A DNA stretch of 64,000 nt from Mesorhizobium kowhaii (lineage in GTDB: Bacteria > Pseudomonadota > Alphaproteobacteria > Rhizobiales > Rhizobiaceae). Each line of letters begins with the position of its first letter. Positions within the stretch are counted from its first letter, which is position 1. The translations under genes were made by a program, and so were the position numbers. Of this stretch, positions 1 through 8,956 are shown piece after piece. Location of the stretch: NCBI RefSeq assembly GCF_003253745.1, contig NZ_MZXV01000001.1, forward strand, positions 1 to 64,000, in the 5' to 3' direction. The notes under the pieces were generated by a model. It worked only from the letters and a program-made list of their open reading frames with translations. It made no database searches and had not been told where the DNA came from.

Positions 1-146
1 AGGGTTCGCAGGTTGCCCATGTTTCGGTTGCCTGTCGATGCCGAACGGTCCGGTCGCCCTTTGTCGGGCGCAACTCGGTCAAGCCAATATTTATGCACAG
101 CCCGCGCGTCGTCGCGCGTGATCTCGCCCATTGGTTTGTAGCCGAC
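1..146 (-). pseudogene. Tyrosine recombinase (integrase) fragment, partial at window edge
   Basis: On the minus strand, reading out of the window, a frame translates to text such as MGEITRDDARAVHKYW, followed about 20 residues later by STGNRNMGNLRT. This resembles the N-terminal core-binding domain of phage-type integrases, where a helix with 'ITRDDA' precedes 'ANRDIGNLR'. An ATG lies at 129-131, but upstream residues in the same frame do not continue as an integrase, so the 5' end seems lost. No catalytic R-H-R-Y residues are visible because the frame leaves the window. It could be an integrase scrap at an island edge. The call is tentative. Confidence 0.35.
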
Positions 147-381
147 CAAGGTCCAGCTTGGCCGCCTCCGTCCCGCCGCATGCGAGGGCGAGTGCCGCGG
201 CGACGACAAGAAGGAGCCTTAACATCGATGTCAACTCCGTAGCTGCACAGGAATCTGCGTCTATGACGCGGAAAGGCCTTTTCTGGTTCCGTCCGACAAC
301 ATCTGATTCATCGGCAGATCTTGTGGAAAGGCCCGCCACGTGGATGTGGCGAGCCTTTTCAGTGCGATGGGCACTGCAAGG

Positions 382-573
382 TCAGGTCAGGATAAGGACC
401 ATCTTCAACGTGTCCGGATCGACGATGACGATCCGACCGTCGGCCAATACGAAATACTCGTAGGTTTCGTAGGCTGGTACAATCTTGACGATACCCGCCG
501 GCAGACGATGCAACCGAATCTTGTGCCGGGGAACCTCAATGCCGACCGAAATGTCGAAATCGACATTGGACAC
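382..573 (-). pseudogene. DUF1236-like C-terminal fragment
   Basis: A 63-residue frame beginning at a GTG reads VDFDISVGIEVPRHKIRLH, then a segment with VPAYETYEYFVLADGR and IVIVDPDTLKMV at the C-terminus. That pattern ('VP..V.L...P..I..VVPAYR.Y.YFVV.D.IVIVDP.T') is the C-terminal half of DUF1236 proteins, which are small exported rhizobial proteins of unknown function. There is no signal peptide and the N-terminal half is missing. It starts directly after the expected stop of the LysR gene, so it looks like a stranded remnant at a rearrangement point rather than a working gene. Confidence 0.5.
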
Positions 574-1493
574 CTGCTAAGCGGGTCGCGGGGCTTGGCT
601 AGCCGCCGCCATGTTCTTGGCGAGCCCCACCAGACGCAGGACCGCGCGCTTTGGGTTCGATCCGAGCCAGTACCCCTGATTGAGCTGACGCTGTTTTCAC
701 CGGCGAGCGGCCTCCAAAGGGCGCTATCGGTGGCGACTGTCCGGGCATAGCTTTCGTCGGCCAACGTGACGCCTTGACCGAGCTGCACATTGAAGAGGAC
801 CGTCGTCTGGTTGGCGCGACACGTCTGAACGGCCGGGCCTCCATCGGCCGCAATGCGTTCGAGCAAGCACAGATCCAGCGGCGGTCCTTCGAGCCCAACC
901 GGAACGAGCAGACACATATCCGCAAGGTCGGACCATGCCAGCACCGGCTTCTCGGCGAGTGAATGGGTCGCCGGTAGGAGCACGAAAAGACGCTCCTGCC
1001 AAAACACCTCGCTGCAGCAGGATTTGACGGTGCCAATATCGTGCGTGAATACAACGTCGAAACGCCGCCTGCGTATGGCTGATAGGCGCTGGCTAGCTGG
1101 AACATCCTCGATGGTCAGCCTTACGTCTGGATACAGCCTGTTGAACCGACAGATGAGGCGCTTGAGAAACGCACCTGCTGTCACCCAGCACAACCCAATC
1201 CTGAGCGTCTTTGCATCTTTGTTATCGCGGACCCGTTCAGCGAAGGCATCCAGCAGGCCTTCGTAGTGAGCCCGTACAATTTCGATCCAGGCGCGGCCGG
1301 TCTCGGTCAAGCGAACGCCGCGCACGGTGCGCTCGAACAGCTGCATCTCCAAAACCTGTTCGAGCTTGACCACGTTGCGACTGACCGAGGACTCCTGGAC
1401 CCTCAGCGCTCTTGCCGCCTGACGCAGACTGCCGTGATCCATGGCAGCGAAGGCGTATGTCAGTAACTGAAGAGCGTTGCCATTGCGCGTCAT
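405..1493 (-). CDS. LysR-family transcriptional regulator with frameshifted C-terminus
   Basis: Residues 5-65 form a LysR winged helix-turn-helix (LTYAFAAMDHGSLRQAARAL, then SSVSRNVVKLEQ). A periplasmic-binding-protein-like effector domain follows to about residue 265. After ENSV (near position 690) the frame turns into low-complexity Ser/Arg text. Two bases over, the same strand reads QGYWLGSNPKRAVLRLVGLA and then reaches a stop at 577-579, which is the normal LysR ending. A single-base deletion is the simplest explanation, so the intact gene would be 577-1493. It may be a pseudogene, a sequencing error, or still bind DNA through its intact N-terminus. Target unknown; it points away from the methyltransferase gene. 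Confidence 0.75.
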   Translation of the reverse strand: MTRNGNALQLLTYAFAAMDHGSLRQAARALRVQESSVSRNVVKLEQVLEMQLFERTVRGVRLTETGRAWIEIVRAHYEGLLDAFAERVRDNKDAKTLRIGLCWVTAGAFLKRLICRFNRLYPDVRLTIEDVPASQRLSAIRRRRFDVVFTHDIGTVKSCCSEVFWQERLFVLLPATHSLAEKPVLAWSDLADMCLLVPVGLEGPPLDLCLLERIAADGGPAVQTCRANQTTVLFNVQLGQGVTLADESYARTVATDSALWRPLAGENSVSSIRGTGSDRTQSARSCVWWGSPRTWRRLAKPRDPLSRCPMSISTFRSALRFPGTRFGCIVCRRVSSRLYQPTKPTSISYWPTVGSSSSIRTR

Positions 1494-1602
1494 GTCGCTT
1501 GAACTTCTTGGACACCGTCGCCGATGATCCCTTCTTCAAGGCAATGCGATCGGATCGTCATCTGAAAATCGCCGCGCTCGGGCGCTCCATGCCATCGAGG
1601 CG

Positions 1603-2598
1603 TCACACCGGACCTTCTGTCACTGCGATCGTCGAGTTTTGAGGAACGCTAACCTCGTAGACATACTCGTTCGGAATGGCGGGCCCCGGCATCTGTGAAA
1701 CGTAGAGATCGAGATTGTCCTTGCTGTTGCTCGCCGCAAGGCTACAGAAATTGCCGCTATTCCACGTCATGATGCAATGGTTGAAGTGCGCACCCACGGC
1801 GCGGGCCATCTCTTCCAGCGTCACCTCATTGTTGAACATGGTCCCGAGGACGGCAGTCTTTTTTCTTTCGATTTCGTCGTGCGGGAAGTACCGCGCCTTG
1901 AACCCATAATCCTTCTGGTCCTCGCGACGCTGGTAGTCGCCTTCGTCGGCCGCCCGAAATTTCTCGACGAAGACGAAGATACCCCCCTGCTTGAGGTTTT
2001 GGGTCACGAACTCGATCTGTTTGGGTCTGTTCGGCGAATACATCTGGAAGGTCGTGTCCTCCAGGATCAAGTCGAAGCCTTGAGTGAATTTCGTCAACCG
2101 GCGATCAGATCCAAGCGCGTCCTTGGTCAACCAATGGAACGGGCCAACAAAGAACTCGGCGCGGGGCGGATCACCGTAAGCCATGAACGATTTGTAGTTC
2201 TCAGGGTTCGGGCTGCACGATAGCGAAAGGATTTGCCCGGCAGAGAATTCCGACAGCGTCCTGGCCATCGTGCCTTCGGCTGTTCCAAGGCTGTATAGCG
2301 ATAGCGGAGCGCCACGCAGCCGGGCATATTTCAGCACTGCGTAGGCCATCCGGCACTCCTCTTCCAATCTGTAGGGAATGCTGCCGTGATAGTGCTGGTC
2401 GAAAAAACCCTGCCGGCTGGCGTGGAGGCGAACGAGATCGCGAAGGAGTTCATCGGCCGGCAGAAGGCGGGCATCGGCCAGAGGCCTACGGACCGGCATG
2501 CCGCTCTTACCCGCGGCGGTCGCCGCGAAGAAGCCGGCCAGTTCGTTAATCCGCGGACCATGATCGCACTCGGCCAGGAAATCGTCGAGACCACGCAT
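1603..2598 (-). CDS. Putative class I SAM-dependent methyltransferase-like protein
   Basis: This 331-residue protein has a Rossmann-like core: a glycine motif LYSLGTAEGTMARTL (about residues 101-115), an acidic strand FDLILEDTTF (about 175-184) and a post-core strand GGIFVFVEKF (about 204-213). That order matches class I methyltransferases, although motif I is divergent (GTAEGT instead of GxGxG). The first 90 residues are helical and not recognised. It is divergent from the AraC regulator across a 220 bp intergenic region and probably belongs with the MFS and unknown genes as a small-molecule locus. The substrate cannot be told from sequence. Confidence 0.6.
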   Translation of the reverse strand: MRGLDDFLAECDHGPRINELAGFFAATAAGKSGMPVRRPLADARLLPADELLRDLVRLHASRQGFFDQHYHGSIPYRLEEECRMAYAVLKYARLRGAPLSLYSLGTAEGTMARTLSEFSAGQILSLSCSPNPENYKSFMAYGDPPRAEFFVGPFHWLTKDALGSDRRLTKFTQGFDLILEDTTFQMYSPNRPKQIEFVTQNLKQGGIFVFVEKFRAADEGDYQRREDQKDYGFKARYFPHDEIERKKTAVLGTMFNNEVTLEEMARAVGAHFNHCIMTWNSGNFCSLAASNSKDNLDLYVSQMPGPAIPNEYVYEVSVPQNSTIAVTEGPV

Positions 2599-2818
2599 CG
2601 GAATATGCCTCCCACACCGTTGCTTTGGTGAGATGCCAAGAGCTCGATGCAGAAACGCCGCTAATTTAAGAGCAGCCTAATGTTTCAAGCTAGTTCGAGT
2701 CTTCGGCGAGGCACTGGTAGGCTGGCACAATACGGGCGGCTTTCATTCGATTGCCGTTTTTTTACTAAAGTGACATCTTCTACCAATCCTGAGTTATTTT
2801 TGATTTGTCCAGCAACCC

Positions 2819-3766
2819 ATGGTTATGCACAACCAAGGGAGCGGGCGGGCTGCTTTTGGTACAGAGGTTGCTCTCTGCGTGGATACTCTTTGCCTCGACC
2901 CCAACAAGTTACGGCGCTCACAGCATCAGACGTTTGCGCACCAACATGAGAGTTGGGGAAACGTGCGGGCAGACTTGATCAGGAGGACTGGTCTAGCGCG
3001 CCAGGAAACGGGCATCTCCTTTCCAGGCCATATATTCCTGATGAATCTGAGGGGAGTGGCGAGCCGCGGAGAAGACTTCGTCGATGGGCGTCGCATCTCC
3101 TTCTCGCCGCGGCGCGCTGGTTCGGTAATCCACATGCCTTCAGGCTGTGATTGGACGGGGTGGGATGAGGGCGACCCGACGGCCGCTTACGTGCTCGTCG
3201 CAATTGAAAAAGGGTTCGCAGACGAAGCGTTCGGAGGAATGGTGCGCCACCGCTCGGGCGACCTGCCCGCTTCGATCGGATTTCGCGACACGACCGTCGA
3301 GATGGCCTTGCAGCGGATTATTATTGAGCTCAAGCAGCCCGACCCGATCAGCGTGACAATGGTCGAGTGCCAGGCCATGCAGTTGCTTGTCCAAATGGTC
3401 AGGCTGAAAGGCAGCCATCATGAGCCGGCGAAAGGCGGTTTGTCGTCGTTCGATCTCAAACGTGCGGTCGCGATGATCGAATCGTCACCGGACGAAATGC
3501 CCACTTTGGGCGACCTGGCAAAGGAAGTCGGCGTGAGCCGTTTCCATTTTGGCAGGGCCTTCAAGCAGTCGACGGGCATGACGCCGCATGCGTTCATCGC
3601 GAAGCGTCGTCTGGAACGTTCAGCCGATATGCTGCGATCGACCAACAGGTCGGCGACGGAGATCGCAATGGAATGCGGCTTCGGCAGCTCAAGCCATTTC
3701 ACGATCGCTTTCAAGCGGGCTTTCGGCGTCTGTCCGACCGAGTTCCGCCGCCGGTGCAGAATTTGA
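2819..3766 (+). CDS. AraC-family transcriptional regulator
   Basis: This 315-residue protein has an N-terminal AraC-binding-like region (about residues 30-190) and a C-terminal double helix-turn-helix: LGDLAKEVGVSRFHFGRAFK with following text, then a second helix pair ending in the AraC signature ATEIAMECGFGSSSHFTIAF and FGVCPTEFRR. The length is normal for the family. It lies divergently from the methyltransferase gene and immediately upstream of the MFS gene (about 48 bp), so it probably controls one or both. The start is the first of two nearby ATGs (2819 and 2825). Confidence 0.9.
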   Translation: MVMHNQGSGRAAFGTEVALCVDTLCLDPNKLRRSQHQTFAHQHESWGNVRADLIRRTGLARQETGISFPGHIFLMNLRGVASRGEDFVDGRRISFSPRRAGSVIHMPSGCDWTGWDEGDPTAAYVLVAIEKGFADEAFGGMVRHRSGDLPASIGFRDTTVEMALQRIIIELKQPDPISVTMVECQAMQLLVQMVRLKGSHHEPAKGGLSSFDLKRAVAMIESSPDEMPTLGDLAKEVGVSRFHFGRAFKQSTGMTPHAFIAKRRLERSADMLRSTNRSATEIAMECGFGSSSHFTIAFKRAFGVCPTEFRRRCRI

Positions 3767-3814
3767 ATCAGTACGTTTGCCTATTTCAGCAAGTATCTGA
3801 AAAACCGGGCATGA

Positions 3815-5071
3815 ATGTTAAGCGGGATTCCCGAAACCGGATACGAAGAGCGGCCATTGGATGTGCCGCCCGTGTCAAACGCTATCCGCATTTGTTGTGA
3901 CAGGAGACTGGGCGCTCGACCACGTGTTTTCCTTGGGTTCCTGGCCAGCACCTTTGCGGCTTCTATCGGGCGAAACGGCTATTACATCGCCTGCGCCTGG
4001 GCTCTTGTCGAAGCAGGCTACGGAAGCGCCGGCGTGGCGACTTTGCTTGCCATCGTCAGTGTTGCCGAATTCATCGCGAGCCCTCTCGCCGGCCTAACGG
4101 CGGATCGGTTTGATCGCCGACGTCTGAACATAGCGGCAGACGTCGGTCGCTTTGCCGTCATGCTCGCCACCGCCTTCTCGCTCCTCTATCTGGACGTATT
4201 GCCGACGCTGTGCCTGTCAGGGGTCCTGTTCTCGATTTGCGATCGTGCCGCGTTGACCGCTGCGCAAGCAATGATTCCGCTCGTGGCGCGCGGCACCGAT
4301 CTTGCGATGGCAAATTCGAGCGTCTTCTTCGTCATGCAGTTCGGGAGTCTGGGAGCAGCATTGCTTGCCGGGCCTTTGCTGAGTGGGCACTCGCCTGCCC
4401 TCGCGTTTGCAGCCCTTGCGCTGTTCTTTCTGATGTCATCGGGCTCGCTCTCCTCGATGCGGCTGCGCCCGGTCCCGCGAGGCGTCACAAGGCCAAATGG
4501 CTCTGCGCCTGCCGTTGATCGGCGCCTGCTTCGTCTCTTTGCAGCATATGCGTTTCTCTACGGAGCCGCGGTGCTGGTCACGGTCATGGGTTCAAGCTTC
4601 ATCTTCGAAGAACAAAAAGGCCCGGCCGCGGATTTCGGCCACCTTGAGGCGGCGTGGTCGGCAGGCTCGCTGATTGGAGCGATTCTTTTCGTCAGGCTGA
4701 CACGAGCCGTAAGGGCTCCTATGCTTCATCTCATGCTTCTGGGCTCAACCGCGCTCGCGCTGATGTCGTTGATCGCTTTGCGCGCGCCCTGGACGCTGAT
4801 TGTCTTCGCCACACTCGGATGCCTTTACAATCTGGGTCGGGTGAGCATTGAGGTCACATTGCAGTCGTGTGTCCGAGATACTGTGTTGGGCAGGGCCAAG
4901 GGCGCCATGCACAGTCTCGCGGTCGCGCTTGGATTCCTCATTTTCAGCACCTCGACCGTTTTGGGCGACAGTGTATTTCCGTCGACGGTTTTCTTCAGCT
5001 TCGGCGCGGTGCTCCTCATCAGCATTCCCGTATTGAGCCTCGGTACCGGACAGCGAAAGGGTGAATCGTGA
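3815..5071 (+). CDS. MFS transporter, probable exporter
   Basis: This 418-residue protein has roughly ten to twelve hydrophobic segments. It carries the MFS loop 2-3 signature near residues 90-105 (ASPLAGLTADRFDRRRLN) in the first half and a central hydrophilic stretch near residue 220. Its overall character is that of the DHA/enterobactin-exporter type (MFS_3). The first ~35 residues are not hydrophobic, so a later start is possible. The stop overlaps the next gene by 11 bases, showing translational coupling. Together with the upstream AraC regulator this suggests regulated export or uptake of a small molecule made by neighbouring enzymes. Confidence 0.85.
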   Translation: MLSGIPETGYEERPLDVPPVSNAIRICCDRRLGARPRVFLGFLASTFAASIGRNGYYIACAWALVEAGYGSAGVATLLAIVSVAEFIASPLAGLTADRFDRRRLNIAADVGRFAVMLATAFSLLYLDVLPTLCLSGVLFSICDRAALTAAQAMIPLVARGTDLAMANSSVFFVMQFGSLGAALLAGPLLSGHSPALAFAALALFFLMSSGSLSSMRLRPVPRGVTRPNGSAPAVDRRLLRLFAAYAFLYGAAVLVTVMGSSFIFEEQKGPAADFGHLEAAWSAGSLIGAILFVRLTRAVRAPMLHLMLLGSTALALMSLIALRAPWTLIVFATLGCLYNLGRVSIEVTLQSCVRDTVLGRAKGAMHSLAVALGFLIFSTSTVLGDSVFPSTVFFSFGAVLLISIPVLSLGTGQRKGES

Positions 5072-6473
5072 GGTGGACGAGCTAACAGCAGATGCAGACG
5101 CAAAACAGGCAGTCCTCGGGTCGCTGGCGACGCTCTACCCCTGGATGCGGCCCTATTATTCCCGCCCGGTCCGCGACTATGCTTCCCGCCTGTTCGAGGC
5201 ACCTCTTCAGAAAGCCGAGCCGGAAATTCGCCGTCGCGCCCTTACCAAGTTGCTTGATACGATCAGGAATGCGGGAAAGCGAAACGGATTGCCGATCAAG
5301 GCAGTTTCCCAAATCTGCTCGGACTTCGAGAAGCGCCGTGTGTTGCAGACCGGCCCACACCTGTTTCTCCTGTTGGAGCCCGAGGCGTATTATACGCATA
5401 TCCTGAGCCTCCTTGGCTTGTCGGCGCATGGCTGCTCGTCCTACGTCTCCTATGCCGTTTCGACGGTGAGCCTCGTTGAAAAGCCGCGCAAGGGGCCAGG
5501 CTGGTTCACGGTCGACGGCAAGCCGATCAACGTCTTTGGCCTCAGCCGAAGCCGGATGATCGGGTACAGCCTTCTGACCGGGCCGGCATCCTATCAATTC
5601 GAGCTGACGCCGACGGAGCCGAACCACGAGGGAGACGCGCTCACGCTGCTCCGCATTCTTCTGCCCAAGACGCAGTTCGAGCGGCCGGCGCATGCCATCA
5701 AGGCAGCTAATCTCATGCTTTGGCCAAGACTGTTCGGAGCCAGCTTTGCCTTCCTGCAGATCGACGACGAGGATATTGCCGACCTGGTGGCGGACCATCT
5801 GTCGGACGAAGACTCCTGGCTACGAGCGCGACTGTTGGAAGACCCCAAGCTCGCTTCCAATATCATTGCGCAGCTCGATAAGCTGGCCGCCGGCCCCTGG
5901 AGTGGCTGGCTCGCGCGCGGTACCGATTTTTTCTGGTTCTATGAGAATGGTAAACGCCTTCCGTTGCGGTTGATCGCCGGAGAACTCGTCAATCCAGCGA
6001 CCGGTGTGAAGGTGGCCCGCTTTACAGCCCCGGACATCCTTGAGCGGCTGGCAAACCGCAGTCTCATCCCGAATCTCCTCCTGATGTTCCTGGTCTTGTC
6101 GATCCTGCCTGGCGTGCGTGCGCTTGGAGGCAGTTATCAGCCGCTCTACTATCCCTTGATGCGCTACGTCGTCTGCCGGGCGCTCCAGGCGGCGGGCGTG
6201 GACGAGGATCTTCGACAGGCTCTCGCGACGGACGATGTGCCGGGAGCTTGGGGACATCGGGTGATAGAGTGTGATGATGATCCCTTTAAGCGATTACTGG
6301 AGGGCAGGACCGGCGGGATAAGCGGGCTCGTCGACCGCTTCGGCGAACTTCCCTTCTCCAAGGCTTGTGGGAGCATGAGCAGCTTCGTGACGGACCCGTC
6401 GTGGCAGGAACTTCACAGGCGACTGCGCGAGAGGTTGATCGCCCCGACCAATGATGAATGGGCTTTTTCCTGA
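5061..6473 (+). CDS. Unrecognised 470-residue protein coupled to MFS transporter
   Basis: I do not recognise this protein. It starts 11 bases inside the MFS gene, so the two are co-expressed. The N-terminus (residues 1-95) is charged and helical. A central part, about 105-260, contains LEPEAYYTHILSLLG, GWFTVDGKPINVFGLSRS and AHAIKAANLMLWPRLFGASF. A late hydrophobic stretch (LIPNLLLMFLVLSILPGVRA, near residue 330) precedes GGSYQPLYYPLMRYVV. No Walker, Rossmann, metal-hydrolase or ATP-grasp signature is evident. The codon texture is that of a normal coding gene. It may be a biosynthetic enzyme for whatever the MFS protein exports. That is inference from linkage only. Confidence 0.7.
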   Translation: MNREVDELTADADAKQAVLGSLATLYPWMRPYYSRPVRDYASRLFEAPLQKAEPEIRRRALTKLLDTIRNAGKRNGLPIKAVSQICSDFEKRRVLQTGPHLFLLLEPEAYYTHILSLLGLSAHGCSSYVSYAVSTVSLVEKPRKGPGWFTVDGKPINVFGLSRSRMIGYSLLTGPASYQFELTPTEPNHEGDALTLLRILLPKTQFERPAHAIKAANLMLWPRLFGASFAFLQIDDEDIADLVADHLSDEDSWLRARLLEDPKLASNIIAQLDKLAAGPWSGWLARGTDFFWFYENGKRLPLRLIAGELVNPATGVKVARFTAPDILERLANRSLIPNLLLMFLVLSILPGVRALGGSYQPLYYPLMRYVVCRALQAAGVDEDLRQALATDDVPGAWGHRVIECDDDPFKRLLEGRTGGISGLVDRFGELPFSKACGSMSSFVTDPSWQELHRRLRERLIAPTNDEWAFS

Positions 6474-7114
6474 CCCGAAGCATGCTCCCGCTCAGCGCGA
6501 GACTATGGGCGGCTGGTTCGGGCCGGAAGCGGAATGGCAGCTTTCAGTACGGTTGGGCCACAAAGCCGACCTTGCAACGACCATTGGTGCCACCTGCTTC
6601 GCGCCAGTTGCGGACCTACGGGATCGCCATCAGGACGGTCGTGTATCGACCCATCGCATTCGCTCAGTTGCGAGCGTCGCTTGACGCGATCTGACCCAAC
6701 TGAGACATTCCGATTTGGCGCTCGACAGATGATTCACGCCGCTGATGGCTGGAAGAAATGGAGCTGCATCGGCTCGGACACGCCCTGAGAGGGGAACGCT
6801 ATTGCACGAGCCGCAATGGACCGGACCGTGTCAATGCGCGTGATATCAGGCTTGCACTGGAGCGGGCTGCGGTGGAGACCAAAGCATGATCACAGCTTTG
6901 AATTGAAGAGCCATCTTCGGGCGGCTTTTCCTTGGAAAACTTCGCGACAAAAATATTTCAGGGAAAAAGGGAATTTTTAGCCGGTAACAGGGGTCACCTT
7001 ATCAGGCCTCACTAGATGTGAGATTGCTAATTCCGCTCCCGGTCCGGCGGCGGGCGTCAACTGTACGCTCGCCAATCCGAGCGCGCCGCGCGAGCGACAC
7101 AACGATGGGGCAGA
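6474..7114 (+). other. Gene-poor intergenic stretch
   Basis: About 640 bases lie between the 470-residue gene and the small exported protein, with no convincing long gene. It contains one copy of a short diverged intergenic sequence at 6520-6548 that also appears near 9150 and 44980, and a possible 43-residue reading frame at 6758-6889. The last 150 bases are A/T-rich (around 6940-6980) and may hold the promoter of the 7115 gene. Confidence 0.5.
6758..6889 (+). CDS. Possible small ORF, 43 residues
   Basis: An ATG preceded by GGAAGAA opens a 43-residue frame starting MELHRLGHALRGERY and ending ARDIRLALERAAVETKA. The C-terminal third looks like genuine helical protein sequence. I do not recognise a family; it could be the tail of a decayed gene. 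Low confidence. Confidence 0.25.
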   Translation: MELHRLGHALRGERYCTSRNGPDRVNARDIRLALERAAVETKA

Positions 7115-7261
7115 ATGAGGATAGTTTTGGCATTAGCCGTTCTTGCAGCGTCATCATCAGCGTTTGCAGAACAATCGCTGCTAACGGGAGAGCCTTACCG
7201 ACTGCCTTTGCTGTGCAAAAAATCTGGAGAGAAAATCTCGGGACTAACCAAGATTTGCTAG
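7115..7261 (+). CDS. Small exported protein, truncated (48 residues)
   Basis: The frame has a clean signal peptide (MRIVLALAVLAASSSAFA, cleavage after AFA) followed by a short mature region ending KSGEKISGLTKIC and a TAG stop. Rhizobial genomes hold many small exported proteins in which 'SG..KICYY.C.GSE' continues for another 20-25 residues. Here the stop falls right at that point, so the protein appears C-terminally truncated. The next gene's ATG begins at the base after this stop. Too short to be called by most gene finders. Confidence 0.5.
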   Translation: MRIVLALAVLAASSSAFAEQSLLTGEPYRLPLLCKKSGEKISGLTKIC

Positions 7262-8956
7262 ATGATAGATTCCAACATATTTCGCGACCAGATGACGATC
7301 CGGCGGCTCCGCCTCGCAGCCGGTCTCATCATGCTCTCCTATCTCACGCTGCACCTTAGCATGCACGCGCTCGGCAATGTTTCGTTCGAGGCAATGCAAT
7401 GGGGTACTCGAATTCATGATTTCGTCTGGCACAGTGTGCCGGGGACCGTCGTTCTCTACGGCGCGTTCGCCATCCATTTTACTCTCGCGCTCTATGCCCT
7501 GTATGCGCGCCGAAGCTTCCGTTTGGGTGCCGGCGAATTAGTACGGCTTGTTCTCGGTTTCTCCATTCTACCCCTCTTGTTGCATCACTTTGCGGCCGGG
7601 CGGTATGTATATTCAGCGTTCAATGTGACGCGCCGTTACGACGCAGTGCTCACCGTCTATTTTTCCTTTGTCCCGTTCTGGGGGTGGCGGCAAGTCACCG
7701 TGCTCCTGGTCGCTTGGACGCATGGTTGCCTCGGCGTGCATTACTGGCTACGTGCGCGATCCGCGTATCGTAAGTTTGCCCCGGTGTTGCTTACATTCGC
7801 AACACTCCTGCCGGTGCTCGCTTTGCTCGGGATTTGGCAGGGCACGCGCCAAGTACTCGCACAGTGGCAACTGCACCCAGAATGGCTGCAGTTGACCGAG
7901 CGCGACGGTCATGTGCTCGATCCAAGCGTGAACGGACCGAGCTGGAATCTCGAAGTCCAGCTCTACTGGATTTATGTTGTGCTCCTGGCGCTCGTCTTCG
8001 TCGCGCGGACGACGCGCTGGCTGGTTGAGCGCCGCCGTGGCCTGATCAACATCGCATATCCTGGCGGCCGTGTCGTTCGCGTGCCAGTGGGTTATGCGGT
8101 GCTCGATGCCAGCCGCCACGCCAGCATTCCGCACGCCGCAATTTGCGGCGGACGAGGTCGCTGTACGACATGCCGCGTCCGCGTCCTGCGTGGGGTCGAT
8201 ACATTGTCGCCGCCTAGCGCTTCCGAGCAAGCGTTGTTGGATCGATTGCACGCTGGTCCGAGTGTGCGTCTGGCGTGTCAACTGCGCCCCCGCAGTGATG
8301 TCGCGGTGCTTCCGCTGCTGCCGCCAGAGATCGGCGCAACCGACACGCCACTACGTGACGCTCGCGAGGCATCGGACATTGAACGTTTCGTCGCGATCAT
8401 GTTTGTGGATATCCGCAAGTCAACGGCCTTGGTCGAGAAGCGGCTCCCTTATGACGTGGTGTTCCTGCTGAACCACTTCTTCGATGCCGTGGCAGGCGCG
8501 GTAGTCAATACCGGCGGCATGCCCAACCAATTCCTCGGCGACGGCATGATGGCGATCTTCGGCATACAAGCCGGGCCGCGTGAGGCTTGCTCCCAAGCGT
8601 TGGTTGCGGCGCAACTTATTCATAGCCGTCTCGCCGACCTGAATCGAACATTGGCTGACGAGTTGCCGGAGCCAATTGCAATCGGCGTCGGGCTCCACGC
8701 CGGCAACGTGATCCTGGGCGAGCTTGGCTACCGGGATCGCTTCGTCCTGACAGCAATCGGCGACTCGGTACATGTCGCCGCGCGCCTTCAGGAGCTAACC
8801 AAAGATTATGGCTGTCAACTCGTTGTGTCCGACATCGTCGCTGCCACTGCCGGCGTCGAAATGAGCGGGTTTCCTGTGCGCGAAGTAAACGTGCGCGGCC
8901 GCGCGGAACAGCTGGCCGTGCGAATCGTCAGCGCTATAAATGAACTGGTCGCATGA
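7262..8956 (+). CDS. Membrane adenylate cyclase with SdhC-like heme domain and 2Fe-2S ferredoxin domain
   Basis: This 564-residue protein has three parts. Residues 12-250 hold about six membrane segments with conserved-looking histidines (H31, H35, H72, H108/109, H154, H160), like succinate-dehydrogenase cytochrome b. Residues about 262-350 are a plant-type ferredoxin with C295-x5-C301-x2-C304 and C339. Residues 375-560 are a class III nucleotide cyclase with metal-binding D383 (MFVDIRKST) and D427 (FLGDGMMAIFG). The role is cAMP synthesis at the inner membrane under redox or heme control, as described for rhizobial CyaC-type enzymes. The start may alternatively be the ATG at 7292. It directly abuts the small exported protein upstream. 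Confidence 0.9.
   Translation: MIDSNIFRDQMTIRRLRLAAGLIMLSYLTLHLSMHALGNVSFEAMQWGTRIHDFVWHSVPGTVVLYGAFAIHFTLALYALYARRSFRLGAGELVRLVLGFSILPLLLHHFAAGRYVYSAFNVTRRYDAVLTVYFSFVPFWGWRQVTVLLVAWTHGCLGVHYWLRARSAYRKFAPVLLTFATLLPVLALLGIWQGTRQVLAQWQLHPEWLQLTERDGHVLDPSVNGPSWNLEVQLYWIYVVLLALVFVARTTRWLVERRRGLINIAYPGGRVVRVPVGYAVLDASRHASIPHAAICGGRGRCTTCRVRVLRGVDTLSPPSASEQALLDRLHAGPSVRLACQLRPRSDVAVLPLLPPEIGATDTPLRDAREASDIERFVAIMFVDIRKSTALVEKRLPYDVVFLLNHFFDAVAGAVVNTGGMPNQFLGDGMMAIFGIQAGPREACSQALVAAQLIHSRLADLNRTLADELPEPIAIGVGLHAGNVILGELGYRDRFVLTAIGDSVHVAARLQELTKDYGCQLVVSDIVAATAGVEMSGFPVREVNVRGRAEQLAVRIVSAINELVA

Noticed and set aside
5082..5798. Minus-strand open frame opposite the 470-residue protein
   Set aside because: Although the plus-strand protein is unrecognised, it has normal codon texture, overlap-coupling with the MFS gene and full-length continuity. 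The opposing frame does not.
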